A DNA stretch of 64,000 bases from NCBI GenBank assembly GCA_009760885.1, contig CM019719.1, positions 40,055,584 to 40,119,583 of the forward strand, in the 5' to 3' direction. The position numbers and the translations under genes are program-made. The stretch is from Achatina immaculata. Its lineage: Eukaryota; Mollusca; Gastropoda; Stylommatophora; Achatinidae. How positions within the stretch are numbered: the first letter of the stretch is position 1; every line of letters starts with the position of its first letter. Of this stretch, positions 30,975 to 43,700 are shown piece by piece. The notes below the pieces were generated by a model. The model was given only the letters and a program-made list of their open reading frames with translations, searched no databases and was not told where the DNA came from.

Positions 30975-32809
30975 CTCTCTCTCTCTGAACCTTAAGTGCC
31001 CAGGGCACATGGGGCTTCCGCAAGGGTTTTCCACAAATGCCTGTCCTTCGCCTTTTTTTCTGCTCTTGCCCAGGTGAGCCCTCTATTGCTCAACATCCTT
31101 TCTGTTGTTCTTCTCCATGTCTCTTTTGGTCTACCCTTACTTCTGCTCCCCTGTGGTGTCCATCTTAGTGCTATTTTTGGTAGTGAGTTGTCAGTCATTC
31201 GGAGCACATGTCCCAACCATCGCCAGCGTCTTTCCTCAATAATTGTTGTCAGTGGTTTCATCTGCATTTCTGCTAATAAGATGTTATTTCTTATAGTGTT
31301 TGGCCAAAATATTTTTCTAATTCTTCGTAAACATTTAGTCTGGAAAGAATTCAACTTGTTTTCTATGGTTTTGGTGATTTTCCAGCATTCGCTTCCATAG
31401 AGTAGTACACTTAAAACATTACTCTTAAATATCCTGATTTTCATATTTATGCTTAGTTTTTTTTTATTTCCATATATTCTGCAGCATTGCAAAAGCCTGG
31501 TTTGCTCTAGTAAGTCTGCTGTTGATGTCCTCTGTGCTGTCTCCATTTTCTACTACTCTGCTGCCAAGGTATACAAATTCGTTGACCTCCTCCACTAACT
31601 TGTTATCTACTCTGAGTACATTTCTGTTGTTCACATTTTGCTTCATTAACTTTGTCTTTCCTACGTTGATCTTTAGTCGTATGTTGTTTGCATTCTGAGT
31701 TAGCTTGTTTATTTTATCTTGCATATCTTTGTGACTGCTTGATAATAGACAAATATCATCCGCAAAGTCAAGGTCCTCCAGCACTGTGTCAAGGGTCCAT
31801 TGTAATCCTCTGCGTTTGTCTGATGTTGCCTCCTTCATTAACCAGTCTACTGCCAAGATAAATAATGTTGGTGATAGTACACATCCCTGTTTCACTCCTG
31901 TTTGTACCCTAAAGCTGCTGGAGGTATGTTCTCCACAGATAACTTTGCACTGAAAACCCTCGTATAGGGCTTTGATTACATTAACTATTTTATGGGGGAG
32001 GCCATGCCATCTTAGGATTTTCCACAGTGCATCTCTGTTGACACTGTCAAAGGCTTTCTCAAAATCTATGAATAATGCATATGTTGTGCTATGCCACTCA
32101 TTTGCCTGTTCTAATATTTGTCTAAGTACAAATATGTGGTCTATGCATGATCTTCCTTTCCTAAATCCTGCCTGCTCTTTCTGAAGTTTTTCCTCAAGTG
32201 TTGGTACAATTCTGTTGATGATTATTCTGCAAAATACTTTACTGGTGAGAGGCAGTAGGGTAATGCCTCTCCAGTTCCCGCAATCTCTGAGGTCACCCTT
32301 CTTTGGTAATTTTACTATAAGACCAGTTTTCCACTCCTCTGGGGCTTTTTCTAAATCCCAAATTTGTTGTAATATCCGGCAAAGTTGTTTTGGTGTTTCT
32401 GTTTCTTCTGCTTTCAACATCTCAGCAGTCACTTCATCTTCACCTGATGCCCTGTCTGATTTTAGCATCTTTATCGCCTCCTTTACTTCATTTATTGTTA
32501 TTGGTCCTGTATTGATATTTAGTTCCGTTTTTGCTTCAGGTATGTCTATTGTTTGTGCTGCTTGTGTTCTGTTTAGTAGGGTGTTAAAGTGTTCCCTCCA
32601 TCTTTCAATTTTTTCTCTTTCTCCACTGACCAGTTGTCCATTTTGTGTTCTTACTGCACTTTCACATCTTGTGTTGAAGTTACCTGTCATCTGCTTTGTG
32701 ATTTTATATATGGTTTTCATGTCATTTGTATATGCTGCTTTCTCTGCTGTTTCTGCTAAATTGTCATAATATTGACGTTTATCTTGACGGCATGATTCCT
32801 TCACTTCTT
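30975..32809 (-). pseudogene. LINE-C, 5'-truncated RTE-like retrotransposon
   Basis: This is the reference LINE-C copy of the window. RT motifs: SDRASGEDEVTAEML, GNWRGITLLPLTSKVF, TYALFIDFEKAFDSVNRDAL (motif A), VQTGVKQGCVLSPTLF (motif B) and LDFADDICLLS (motif C). Next come FVYLGSRVVENGDSTEDI and the C-terminal WLGHVLRMTDNSLPKIAL and GRPKETWRRTTERML. The 3' end is GGCACTTAAGGTTCAG plus GA repeats. The endonuclease is missing because of 5' truncation. A T-run near 31460 shifts the frame. Imperfect target duplication: AAGAAGCATAAT at 30963-30974 and AAGAGGCATAAT at 32810-32821. Clade placement as RTE-like is from overall feel of the RT, not a tree. Confidence 0.88.
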
Positions 32810-32879
32810 AAGAGGCATAATACACCAGATGAAAACCAAAATCAAGTTCTTCTTCTTCTTCTTCGTTCGCACTGTCTGT

Positions 32880-34822
32880 CTATATCTGCAGTCCTGTCTC
32901 TTGGATAAATTTCACTGTTTTTTGTAACTCATGTATGGAACCGTAGAGCTTATCTTCTTTAGTGGTTTCACTGGGCCAGTAATTATTTCTCAGTGTCTCG
33001 TAGTTGATGCAGTTCTGGAGGATATGTTCCACGGTTTGGGGCACCTGGGCACATGTACATAGATTAGTAGTACCAACCTTAAACTTTGTATACATATGAC
33101 TTCGGAGTCGGCTGTGTCCTGTTCGGAGACGGAAGATGGTGACTTGTTCCTTTCTGTTTAGCATGTGATAGTCATCATGTGGTGGTGTTTGTGGCTTCCT
33201 GTAGGTTTTTATCATGCTTTTCTTCTGATTATAGGTGACTGGTATGTCTGGTTGCTCCATTTCAGTGCCCTCTTTGGCCAGATGGTCAGCTTTCTCATTG
33301 CCTGGTATCCCACAGTGGGAGGGAATCCATTGCAAAGTGACTCCATGTTGTAAGCCAATTTTTGACAAGGCATCCTTAAGGTCTGGTAGTTTGTTGCACT
33401 GAAGAGCCTCCAGTACTGATCTTGCATCTGTGAGAATTACTACAGGACATGTATCAATTCTGGAGTCTGATAGTTTTTCAACTGCAGCAATAATTGCCCT
33501 AACTTCTGCATCAAAGTTGTTGCAGTATTTACCAGTGGGTATGGAAATCTTGTCAATGGTGTTGTTTGGATATTCAATATATGCTCCTGCCCCTCCATTC
33601 TTTATGGCATTATGTGCAGATCCATCTGTATACACAGTATCCAGGTGTCACATGGATATTTGTCATCTAGAACACTAAGTGTGGCTGTTGATCTTACAAG
33701 ACTGCTCTGCATCTCACCATTCTGCACACCTTTCACTTCAGTCTGAATAGTTATTTGTGTATAATCTGCTTCTTTCCATGGTGTATGCTCTGGTACAGAT
33801 GATAATGGAGTGACTACAGTTGGAAGGTCAGGTATCAGCTTACGCATACGCTTGGCCTGATGAATGAAGCTGCTTCTTTTAAGCCGTCCTAATGCCAAGT
33901 TATTGAATCTCTCCTTCAGGGGATGGCTTACAGAGCTAAGGAATTTTTCTCCCATGGTCATGACCTTTGTGTCTCTACGTTCCTTTAGCGGTTGAACACC
34001 AACTATTTTCTGCATTTCTACTATTGGTGTGGACCTCATGGCACCTGTGATAATCCGTAGTGACTGATTTTGAACCTTGTCTAGATTATGCAGCGTAGTG
34101 TTTGATGCTGTGCACCAAGATGTTGAGCCATATTCTAAATGTGGTAGAATACTTTGCTGATATACATTCTTGAGGATTCTTTCACTAGCTCCCCATGTAG
34201 TCCCACTCAATTTTCTTAATATGGCTAGTTTTCTTCTGGCTTTTGCTTCTGCACTGTTGATGTGTTGCTTCCAAGTCAGTTTTGAGTCAAGAGTCACTCC
34301 TAAGTAAGTGGGTTGGTTGTCCATCCTTAAGGGTATTTCATTTACAAAGATCTTACCTGCTTTCTGTTTAGATGAGAGGGTGAACAGAGTGGTACTTGAT
34401 TTCTCTGTGTTGATACTTACACACCATTTGTTTGTCCATGATGTCAAGATGTCTGCTGCTCTTTGGAGTCTCTGTGTAGCAACTGTCGCATATTCATCTG
34501 TACACCACATGACCAGATCATCTGCATACAGTGCTGCTTTGATTCCATAGGGAAGTTCCTTGACCAGGTCATTAATGAATACAAGGAATAGTGTAGGCGA
34601 AAGGACTCCTCCTTGTGGTACACCGTGTCGCAGAAGTACTTTCTGGCTTTTGTGTCCATCCATTACTACTCTAGCTCTTCTATTGTGTAAATAGGACTTT
34701 ATCCAGTTGTACAGTCTTCCATTCACATTGCAGTTTCTTAGTTTCCACAACAGACCTTTTTTCCATACTTTATCAAAGGCTTTCTTCAGGTCTATCCACG
34801 CTGCTAGTACAAGGTTTTTCTC
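32880..34822 (-). pseudogene. LINE-A copy 2 RT catalytic and RNase H segments
   Basis: RT motifs B and C (GVPQGGVLSP, ALYADDLVMWC) are followed by the RNase H part, whose motifs DAEVRAII, ILTDARSVLEAL and WIPSHCGIPGNEKAD are intact. RT and RNase H are separated by a one-base deletion near 33637 (TACACAGTATCC here, TACACACGTATCC in copy 1). The stop codon is at 32880-32882. Confidence 0.88.
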
Positions 34823-36730
34823 TTAGAATGCATCCTCAATCTCTTGAGAGAGATAGGTCACTTGATCTTCCGTACTGTAGTACTGCCTAAATCCTGCTTG
34901 TTGTGGAACGAGAAGGTTTTCACTTTCTAGGTACCATTTTAGCCTCAGGTCAATGATGCGTTCCATCGTTTTGCATAGGCAGCTAGTGAGACTGATTGGC
35001 CTGTAGCTGGAGGCAGTATCACTGTTTTTCCCTGGTTTTAGCAGTGGTACCATGCTTGCTTCCTTCCAGATTTGAGGTAACTTACCTGTGCTCCAGCACA
35101 TATTGAAAATATCCAACAGCTTTCCCATTGCTGCCATTCCCAGGTTCTTGATCATTTCATTGGACACTCCATTTGGTCCTGGTGATTTCCTTGGTTTCAG
35201 TTTACTAACTGCTAGGTCTAACTCACTGCGTGTGATTGGTGCATCCATGACCTCCACTTTTCTGACTTGTTCCTCCTCTTTCTGTGGCTCAATGCGCACT
35301 GTACGCTCCTTCTCTGGATGGATATCAATGTTGCAGTCTTGTGCAAACATGCGAGCAAAGTGATCTGCTACCTGCTTACCTGTAAGAGTTTTCCCATCCT
35401 CTATTAGTGTAATCTTTGTACTTCTTCCAGTACTCTCATCATTTAACTGTTTGATTAGTTTCCACAGTTTCCTTCCATCCTTTTCAAAGTTTAGGGACTC
35501 TGTTTTCTCTCTCCAACTTTCCCATCTGGCTTGCAGCTTTGCTGTCTGAAATTTGTCCTTAGAATGTTGGTAATTATTGTGGTGTTCTTGGCATGGTCTA
35601 TTTTCTGCTTGCTTTCGAGCTGCTTCCACGTCATCATGGAGTTTTCCCAGCTCACTAGACCAGTATGGTTTATAGTCCCTGCGAGCTCCTCTGGGAATGG
35701 TTTCACGAGCGGCCTGAAGGATACAAGCATTGAATTCCTTCACTATGCTGTTAATATCCTTACCTTCTATGGACAGCTGTCCCACCAGGATACCTGTACG
35801 ATGTCTGTACATTGTCCAGTTTGCTTTTTTATAGTTCCATCTGGGGAGAGGGTTACTGGTGTTAAGGAGTTCATTTTCTATTGTCAGGAAGACTGGTCGA
35901 TGGTCGCTACCTCCAAGTTGTTTTCCAACTTCACGTGTAATGTTCCACTTCAGATCTGGAGAGTGGAATGCCAGATCTGGTGTTGATTTTGTATGCCAAG
36001 CCCTTGAGTAAAATGTTGGGGCATCCATTGGCTGGTTGATCAGGAGAAGTCCATTATCATCCTGCTAGCTCTCAACTTCCTCTCCTCTCTTGTCTATGTG
36101 GTCATAGCCCCAGCTCTGGGAATGACTGTTAAAATCACCACAGACCATCAGTCTCTCTTTGTGTGGGATTGTTCCTAAAGCAAGTGGGCGGTCATTAGGA
36201 CAGTAATAGTTAAGGAGGTGGAAATCTGTATTACTACTTTTTAGATGGATCATCTGGTATTCGGCTCCTTCCATGTACACTCCCACCTGACATGCGCTGA
36301 TGTTATTCTTAACAAGTGTGAGTACTCCTCCTTTTCTTCTGTCCTGTCGGTCTGATCTAAAACACTGGTAGCCTCTGATTTTAAAGGCGGCATCTTTGGT
36401 TAGGTGTGTCTCCTGTATGCAGCATATACTTACCTGCTCTGCAAAAAGTATGTTCACTAGTTCCATCTTTTTGCTATAGCCATCTCTAACACTGCTGACA
36501 CCCTCAGCATTCCACTGCATTATTTTAAGTTCTTGCTTTTTGGCTGTTTTCTTCTGTTGTATTTTTTGGCCAGTAGCTCTACTCTCATGTCTCCTGACTC
36601 CACAAGACGAACTGAGAGGACCTCCAGTAGCATTGGGTGGACCCTTTCGAGGCAGGGGGCCCGGCACTGCACCTGCCTGGTTAGTCTTCACAGGGCGAGC
36701 ACCATGTTTGAAAACTGTAGATATAGACAT
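34823..36730 (-). pseudogene. LINE-A copy 2 endonuclease and N-terminal RT segment
   Basis: Carries the same endonuclease motifs as copy 1 (QWNAEG, QETHL, VCGDFNSHSQSWG, SDHRPVF) and the beginning of RT (SPGPNGVSNEMIK, SSYRPISLTSCLCK). The frame is continuous between endonuclease and RT here, showing that LINE-A encodes one polyprotein, except for the in-frame TAG at 36065. Confidence 0.88.
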
Positions 36731-37595
36731 TTCATTAGCGATAATGCGTGTTACCCTGATTTTTGCGATGCGCCTTTTGGCTGGGTAACTCCAACTTCAG
36801 CACCTTTCCTTGCTAGGGCAGACTGTGGTCTTGCTCGGACTGCCATGAAGACAGTGTGGCTGGCCTGGCCAAAACTTTGTTTTCCAGCCTCTGGTGGCTG
36901 TACTTAAGCCCCTTCTCCATGTCAGATGGTTTGAGACAGTTCCACAAAGACACTCTGACTCTGAGATGAGGAATCTGATGAGTGCTTCAACGATATCCAT
37001 TCCCCGCCACCTATAGTCTACTGGCTCTGTTTTGTTTACATCATTCTGATAGCCATTGTTGTAAAGACCCATAGGCTTGTCACGTCCTGGTTTCATTGGT
37101 TTCACACCAGACTTCCCTCATCCCCGCCAGAGATCTCCATGTCCCCATCCGTCCACCAACCTGACATTACATTTTGCAAAAATAACAATTACAATTAGTG
37201 TTGATTGCTACAAGTTTCTGGGCTACAGAGGTAGGTCAGAGTTTTTAAGCAAACAGATCTATGTTCCCTGTCTCACAAACACTATGTTAAGATAAGTGTG
37301 CTCTTAACACAGTTGTTCCCAGGGGACAAAATCAAGTTAAAAGTTGAAGGAAAAAAGAGCAAAAGGATGACAGTTGGGCGGACAACAAGAAGAAATGGAG
37401 TGGAGTTAGCTTTAGCTTGGCTGAGTGCACTCAACAGAGCATGTTGTACGGTTGTTGCAGATAATCATCTAAGGTGAGGCAACACAAGGTGAATGAGTGG
37501 CTGCACTGTAAGTTAACTTTTTCAACTTTGTTCCAGAAATTTTTCTGTAAAGTAATTTAAAATCGTTTTAATGTCATATGTGATTCTTGTATCAG

Positions 37596-37756
37596 ATTTT
37601 GGGATGAAGAATCAACTCAATGAAAACGTGAGGCGCATGAGGGAAATCCAGCGAAGGTGCAGAGAGAGAGAAGTAGAAAAACAGGAGCCTGTGAAAGTAC
37701 TGTGGAAGTCTGCAAAGTACAGCACCGTGGAATCCAAGATAAAGCAAGAGTTTCAG
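37596..37756 (+). CDS. ENKD1: ENKD1 internal exon a
   Basis: The acceptor TATCAG ends at 37595 and the donor GTAACG starts at 37757. After two bases the reading is FGMKNQLNENVRRMREIQRR, then CREREVEKQEPVKVLWKSAK and YSTVESKIKQEFQ, ending in phase 0. It begins 257 bp after the target duplication of LINE-A copy 2. An internal ATG (GGGATGAAG) exists but the acceptor context and family alignment favour an internal exon. Confidence 0.9.
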
Positions 37757-40700
37757 GTAACGTCATTGCATCTGTTTTTGTCGGTATTGATATTTAGATT
37801 CATCTACATTTAATTTCAGTTCAGCAGTTTTGCATTTTATATTCTTGATGAGGCACCAGTTTCCCCATCATTTGTAAACTGATTGTTTTTCTTTTTCCAT
37901 ATGAACTTAAAAGCTGTTTTACCCAATAGGTTAAAATTTATATTACTTTTAATAATGTAGGGAGCTTCCTAATTTTCAACACCTGAAACTTATATATAAA
38001 ACATCCTAACATGTTGATCAAGAAGTAACATTTTAAGCTATCATTAGGAAAACATTTAGATATCCCATATTTTCAGAAATGGAAGTAGCAGATGAACAGT
38101 TTGGATTTGTTGAAGGAAATAGAACACACAATGCCATTTATGCTTTACAAACACTAACAGAAAGAGCTTTAGAAGTATAGGAAGATCTCTACTTATGCTT
38201 CATTGATATGATACCAAGGCATTCAACAAGGTGAAACATAATGAAATTATTAAAATGCTTGAAGACATCATTATAGATGGCAAAGACCTGAGGATTGTAA
38301 AACATCTATATCGGCAGCAAGAAGCAGCAATTCGAGTTGAAAATAGAACTGGAAAATATCAACCTATAAAACAAGGGGTGTGACAAGGATGTGTACTGTC
38401 TACAGACCTTTTTTCTCTATACAGCAAGAATATTATAAGAACGATCATCACAGAACCAGGCATAAAAATTGGAGATACAATATTAACAACCTTCATATTG
38501 CTGATGACACAGTAGTGATAGCTGAGAACCAACAAGACTTGCAAATCCTCTTAGATAAAGTCGCCAAAGAAAGTGAACAGAAAGGCCTTACTTTAGACAT
38601 AAAAAAGACAGAGACTATAGTTATATCTAAGAAACAGAATCCACCAAAATGTAGTATAAAATTAAACGGAAATATTCTAAAACAGATGCAGAAATTTAAA
38701 TACTTTGGAGCAGTAATAACTTCAGATGTGAAATGCAGAACAGAAATTAGGAACAGAATAGGCCAAGCAAAGACTGCGTTTCAGAGAATGAGAAATGTAT
38801 TATGCAACACATCCTTATTAATGAATGTTAGAGAATGAGTCCTAAAATGCTATATTGAACCTATCTTATTATATGGAAGTGAATCATGGACAATAGGCAG
38901 GTCTGCACAAAAATCATTGGAGGCAGGAGAAATGTGTTTTATTAGAAGAATGTTGTGAATTCCCTGGACAGCAAAAATAACTAATGAAGAATGTATGAGA
39001 AGAGCTGGAGAAACAAAAAAATCTTGTCAAAAAAATAAGAAAGAGACAATGTACTTTCATAGGACATGCAATGAGAAGAGGGGGCATTGAAAATATAACA
39101 ACAGGAAAAATAGAAGGAAGAAGATCAAGAGGAAGACCAAGAGAAATGATACTGGACAGTCTGACGAGATGATGTGAGAGGAGATCACCAACTGAGCTAA
39201 TGGCCTGCATGAAGGATCATGTACTCTGGAGAAACATAATACCCAATGCCAGTCGGCATGGCATCTGATGATGATGATGATGATGATATTTTCAGAAATG
39301 ATATTTGTTTTTTTTTTGTTCAGTGGCCATAATCAGGTTTGTTAGAGCCACCTCTATCTGCATTAACTTACATAGTCTGCATCAACTCAGGGTTAGTTTG
39401 ATATCTTGGATGAATATGTTTTGCATAATTTAACCATCATATCTCTTTGCCATAAGTTTTCCAGTGTGTCATTTTTTTTTCGCTAGACATAGAAGACCTA
39501 GTGTCTGAGTACATTCTGAAAAGATGCCTTGTATTTTAAAAAAAATTTCACAGCATGTCATTCATTTTTTAAATGGAAGATTTTAAGTGATTACCCGCAT
39601 TGTAATAAAACAGAAATACCATTTAAATTCTAGCTTAAAGTTTTTGGATATTTAAAAAAAATATTTTCATCAAGTTGTATTGATATCAGCATAATTTTAT
39701 TAGAATGAATTTCCTGTACATTAGGACAAGAGAGATGCCAGTAGAAACATATCTTGTTCTTTTAAAAAAAATCTGCAAATTAATGAACGGATTTTTTTTT
39801 TGTACATATAGTTACATTTTTCGTGTTTATGGTTCATTTTTAGAATCCACAGACACCAAGACCAAGCTCAGCAAATTTCTTGCGAGCTCATTCTCGAGCA
39901 GGGCCCCCTGTCAAGCTGCAGTCTCGGCCATGCTCACCTGATGTCACAGATAAAACTACAGTTCCACCAGCATCTTTAGCAAATGATGTAAGTTTTAAGT
40001 GTAGACAGACTTAATGTACAAGTATCAGTCATTGGCAGATTAATAAGCACCCATTCCCCTAGGCTAATCTTAGTAAAGGGACAACCCCCCCCCCCCTTGA
40101 CCTATATTGTTCATCTCTCAATATAAAATTTATCAGAACTTACCTGCAGTGTTCCTTTTTCATTGATGCTGCCCACAGCCCTCTGGACCTCTATTTTTAA
40201 GCATGTTCAGCCTATAGGATAATCTCCACTAGTATTGGCATTTGATTTACATAGATCTTTGATGAAGAATGTCTCTCGTGAGTTGTTACCTTGCCATGGT
40301 GAGAGAGCTTACGTGTTCCCGTGACCGAAAGAGCTATGCTGGCGGGAGCAACAGCTCCTGGCATTGTCACCCAAGCCAGACAGGTTTGAGGGTAAGGGCC
40401 AGACAATGCACAAATCAAATTCTGCTGCCTTGCTAGGGACAGCCAAAGTTTATGGTGGCAAACCCAAAAGAAATGTGTGCTGAAGATGGGCCCAGGATGC
40501 GAAGGGATGCGGATATGTGAAGAACTACAGTGCAACGCAACTCTAGCTCATAAGACATCACAACAGATCTCAAACAAATGTCTTGTTCTACCTTTGGCCC
40601 TTGACCAGGCAGTGAGAGTTGTGGGCCACAAGCCCTGAAGGGGTCCACCCAAAGTGACTGGTCTCCATATGAAGAATGTATGTAGGAAAGGGAAAGAGAA

Positions 40701-43700
40701 ATGATGGTAGGAGACTGAAATTAAACTTTTACTAATCTTGTATGTATTTCAGTAACAGTTTTATGACATTTCTCATTTCTTCTAAAACTTTGAAGGATAA
40801 AATAATTGTAACTGTAACCAGTTACATTATGTACCGCATATTCTCCTGTTATGTGGGTTTTCGTACTAGTGAATTTTGCTCTTCGGCAGATGTTATTTTT
40901 GTACTTAATTTCTACTTATAAAACTGATTATATAATGACATAACAAAATCATATTTTATTTAAACATGAAAAGGACCATAAAATATGAGTCCCACACATA
41001 CATAAAATTACAGCGTCTATTTATCATAATTTTCATTCTATAAATTTAAATGGAAAAATACACATAGAAGGGACAATTGTTGAAAAAGTCAATCAATTTG
41101 CATACCTTGGCAGCTACATAGACCAGGATGGTGACACCAGAAAGGAAGTTGGAATTAGAATTGCAAAAGCAGCATCGATTTTCAAGAATCTTGAGAACAT
41201 AGATATTCAAAAGTTATAAGCACAAAGACCAAGTTAAGACTATTCAGTTCAAATGTAATATTCACCCTCATTTATGCATGCAAAAGCTGGAAAACAACTA
41301 AAGAAATAGACAAGAAATTAGACTCTTGAAAACAAATGCCTGAGGAAAATACTTGTCATCAAGTGGAACGAATTCAAGAACAGTGCAGAGATAAAACCAA
41401 ACAGCAGCCAGTCTCATGGGTGATCAGGAAAAGGAGATGGACATATGTTAGTCATGTGATGAGAAAAATGATTAGAGAATACCAAAACTAGCTATCAAGT
41501 GGAACACAACAGGCTGAAGAAAAAGAAGCAGACCACGTGAAACTCTAAAGAGGACATTGTTAAGAGAGGCCAAACTAATAGGCATAAAATCCTTTGATGA
41601 GGTTGAAAAGCTTGCCGAAAACAGGACAAATTGGTGAACTACCTTGCGAACCCTGTGTGACGTTTAATGGCACTGAAAGGATATAAAATAAATTTTAGGT
41701 TGCAAATAATAGATTGTTAGCTTACTCCCTCATTTAGGTTGATGATGTACATAAACTAGCTGTTTATACATAGACTAGGTATCTTTACATACAGAGATAA
41801 GTTTCTATATCTACTGTGTTTTACTATGGAGCAGAAACCAGGACTCTAAACAAAAAAAAAAGCTAGAGAGAAAGATTAATGCAGCAGAAATATAGTTCTA
41901 CAGAAAACTAGGTCACACAACATGGAGAATGAAAAGAACAAATGCACATGTTTTAGAGCAGCTCCAAGTGTAATGTGAACTTCTCAAAGAAATAAGGATG
42001 AAGAAAACAAAATACTTTGGCCATATCAAAAGACATAACAATTTACTGAAGACCATACTAGAATGAAAGGTGGAAGGAAAAAAAAACAAGCGGTAGTCAG
42101 AGATGTAGACGGGAAGGTAACATACAAGAATGGGTAGGACATGGTCTGGCTGAATGTACCATCAAGACATGGGAGCGAGGAAACTGGAGATTCATTACCG
42201 CTGACTTTTGTTCTGAAGAAGGCACATGATGATGATGGTGTAGTCTAGCTATCTGTACACAGACTAGCTGTCTGTGATCTGTCCTCTGATATTGTAAGTC
42301 AGTATCATCATTCTCTCAGTCATTTGTCTTTGATTTCTCCCTCCACGAAGGTTTTCAGCATATATTTTGCCAATGTGCTCAGAATACTGTAGCTATGCGT
42401 TTCCTAAACTTTATTCCTCCACAAAGGTTTTCAGCATATACCTTAATTTGCTGATGTGCTCAAAATGCTGTAGCTATGTGATTCCTAAACTTTATTCCTC
42501 CACAAAGGTTTTCAGCATAAACTTTAGTAATGTACCAAAAATACTGTAGGTATTTGGTTCCTTTAATTATTTTTTATTATTAATTTTCTTACATAAGTTT
42601 GAGGGTCTGTGCCTTGTTTCACTTAAATGCACCCAAAACTATTTGTGGGAAAAGGATGTTACTGATTTAAAACTCACAACTTTGAACAGCTAATTTTAAA
42701 ATACTAATACAAGGACAATGCATTTCATTTTCCTCTGCATGTAGTAACTAGTTTTCTAATGAATACCTGTAGTATTTGCTTAAAGAAATCTTGCCTATAG
42801 AGTTTATCAGACATCTTGACATCTTAGGTGAAGCTGATTCGACACAGCTTTGACTTTATCAAAGTAAATGGCGTTAATGCCAAGAGGAATGTACTTAAGC
42901 GACCACCATCACTCACAGCTCTCGATGATCACAAGAAACGGCAAGATGAATTGTTCAATCATCATCAGACGGGGAAAATTCCTGACTAGTAAGTTCTTTC
43001 CATGAATGAGTGAGTTGCAAGAGGGTTGGGAGAAATACACATTTTGGTGTGCTGTGTATACTCCTCCTCTTCTTCTTCTTAGATTTTTGTAATGCATGAG
43101 CATAAAGGGGGAAAAAAAAGATGGCTGTGCTAGATTGATAGCATAGCTTTCAGAGCCAGTTAACCCAGATCTAGCTAAGACCCTGCATGTAGCAACAGGT
43201 TCAGCATGGTGAATGGAATAGGATTTTCTAGGGTCCCCATGATGGAAGAGTTGTCTTCCCCTCCTCCTCCTCCACTCATAATTAATGTTATCCTCTGATC
43301 CTGAAGAATGTTGTGAAGCAAAAGACTAATATTAATTGCTGGAAGATGATGCTGGGCAGGAGGCTCCAAGTAACAGTGTCATCAGTTACTTTTTCTTCAT
43401 TATGTTCGCTATCACAGCTTGCATTCAAATTAACACAGTCTCAAATGTAGGCAGTCAAAGCAAAAACGTATCGGAAAAATATCTTTTCACTTTCACGCAT
43501 TTATTCTGTTCCTCAAAGTTCAGAAATGGGAGTTCAGTCATTTTTAGTGTCTCATGGAAACTGCTCATCACCCTTTGTCATTTTTCCAAAATGTGTAAAC
43601 AGTGTCCAAGTTGACCAAGTTGCCTGAAGCTAAGTAGAGTTTGATTCTCATAATGTTGTCCAAATGATCAGTTTCTAAATGGTTCCTGGCTTTAGTTTTG

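Larger units (their letters stand above)
32849..37326 (-). mobile_element. LINE-A copy 2, complete
   Basis: Full-size sister of 268-4740 (4478 bp), on the minus strand, with a perfect 12-bp target duplication CAAAATCAAGTT at 32837-32848 and 37327-37338. It inserted only 28 bp beyond the end of the LINE-C copy. Lesions differ from copy 1: a nonsense TGG to TAG at 36065-36067 in the endonuclease, a nonsense CAA to TAA at 34823-34825 just before RT motif A, and a 1-nt deletion near 33637 ahead of RNase H. Elsewhere the two copies are nearly identical. Confidence 0.93.

Noticed and set aside
32215..32769. Plus-strand open frame of 184 codons
   Set aside because: Exact antisense of the LINE-C RT.
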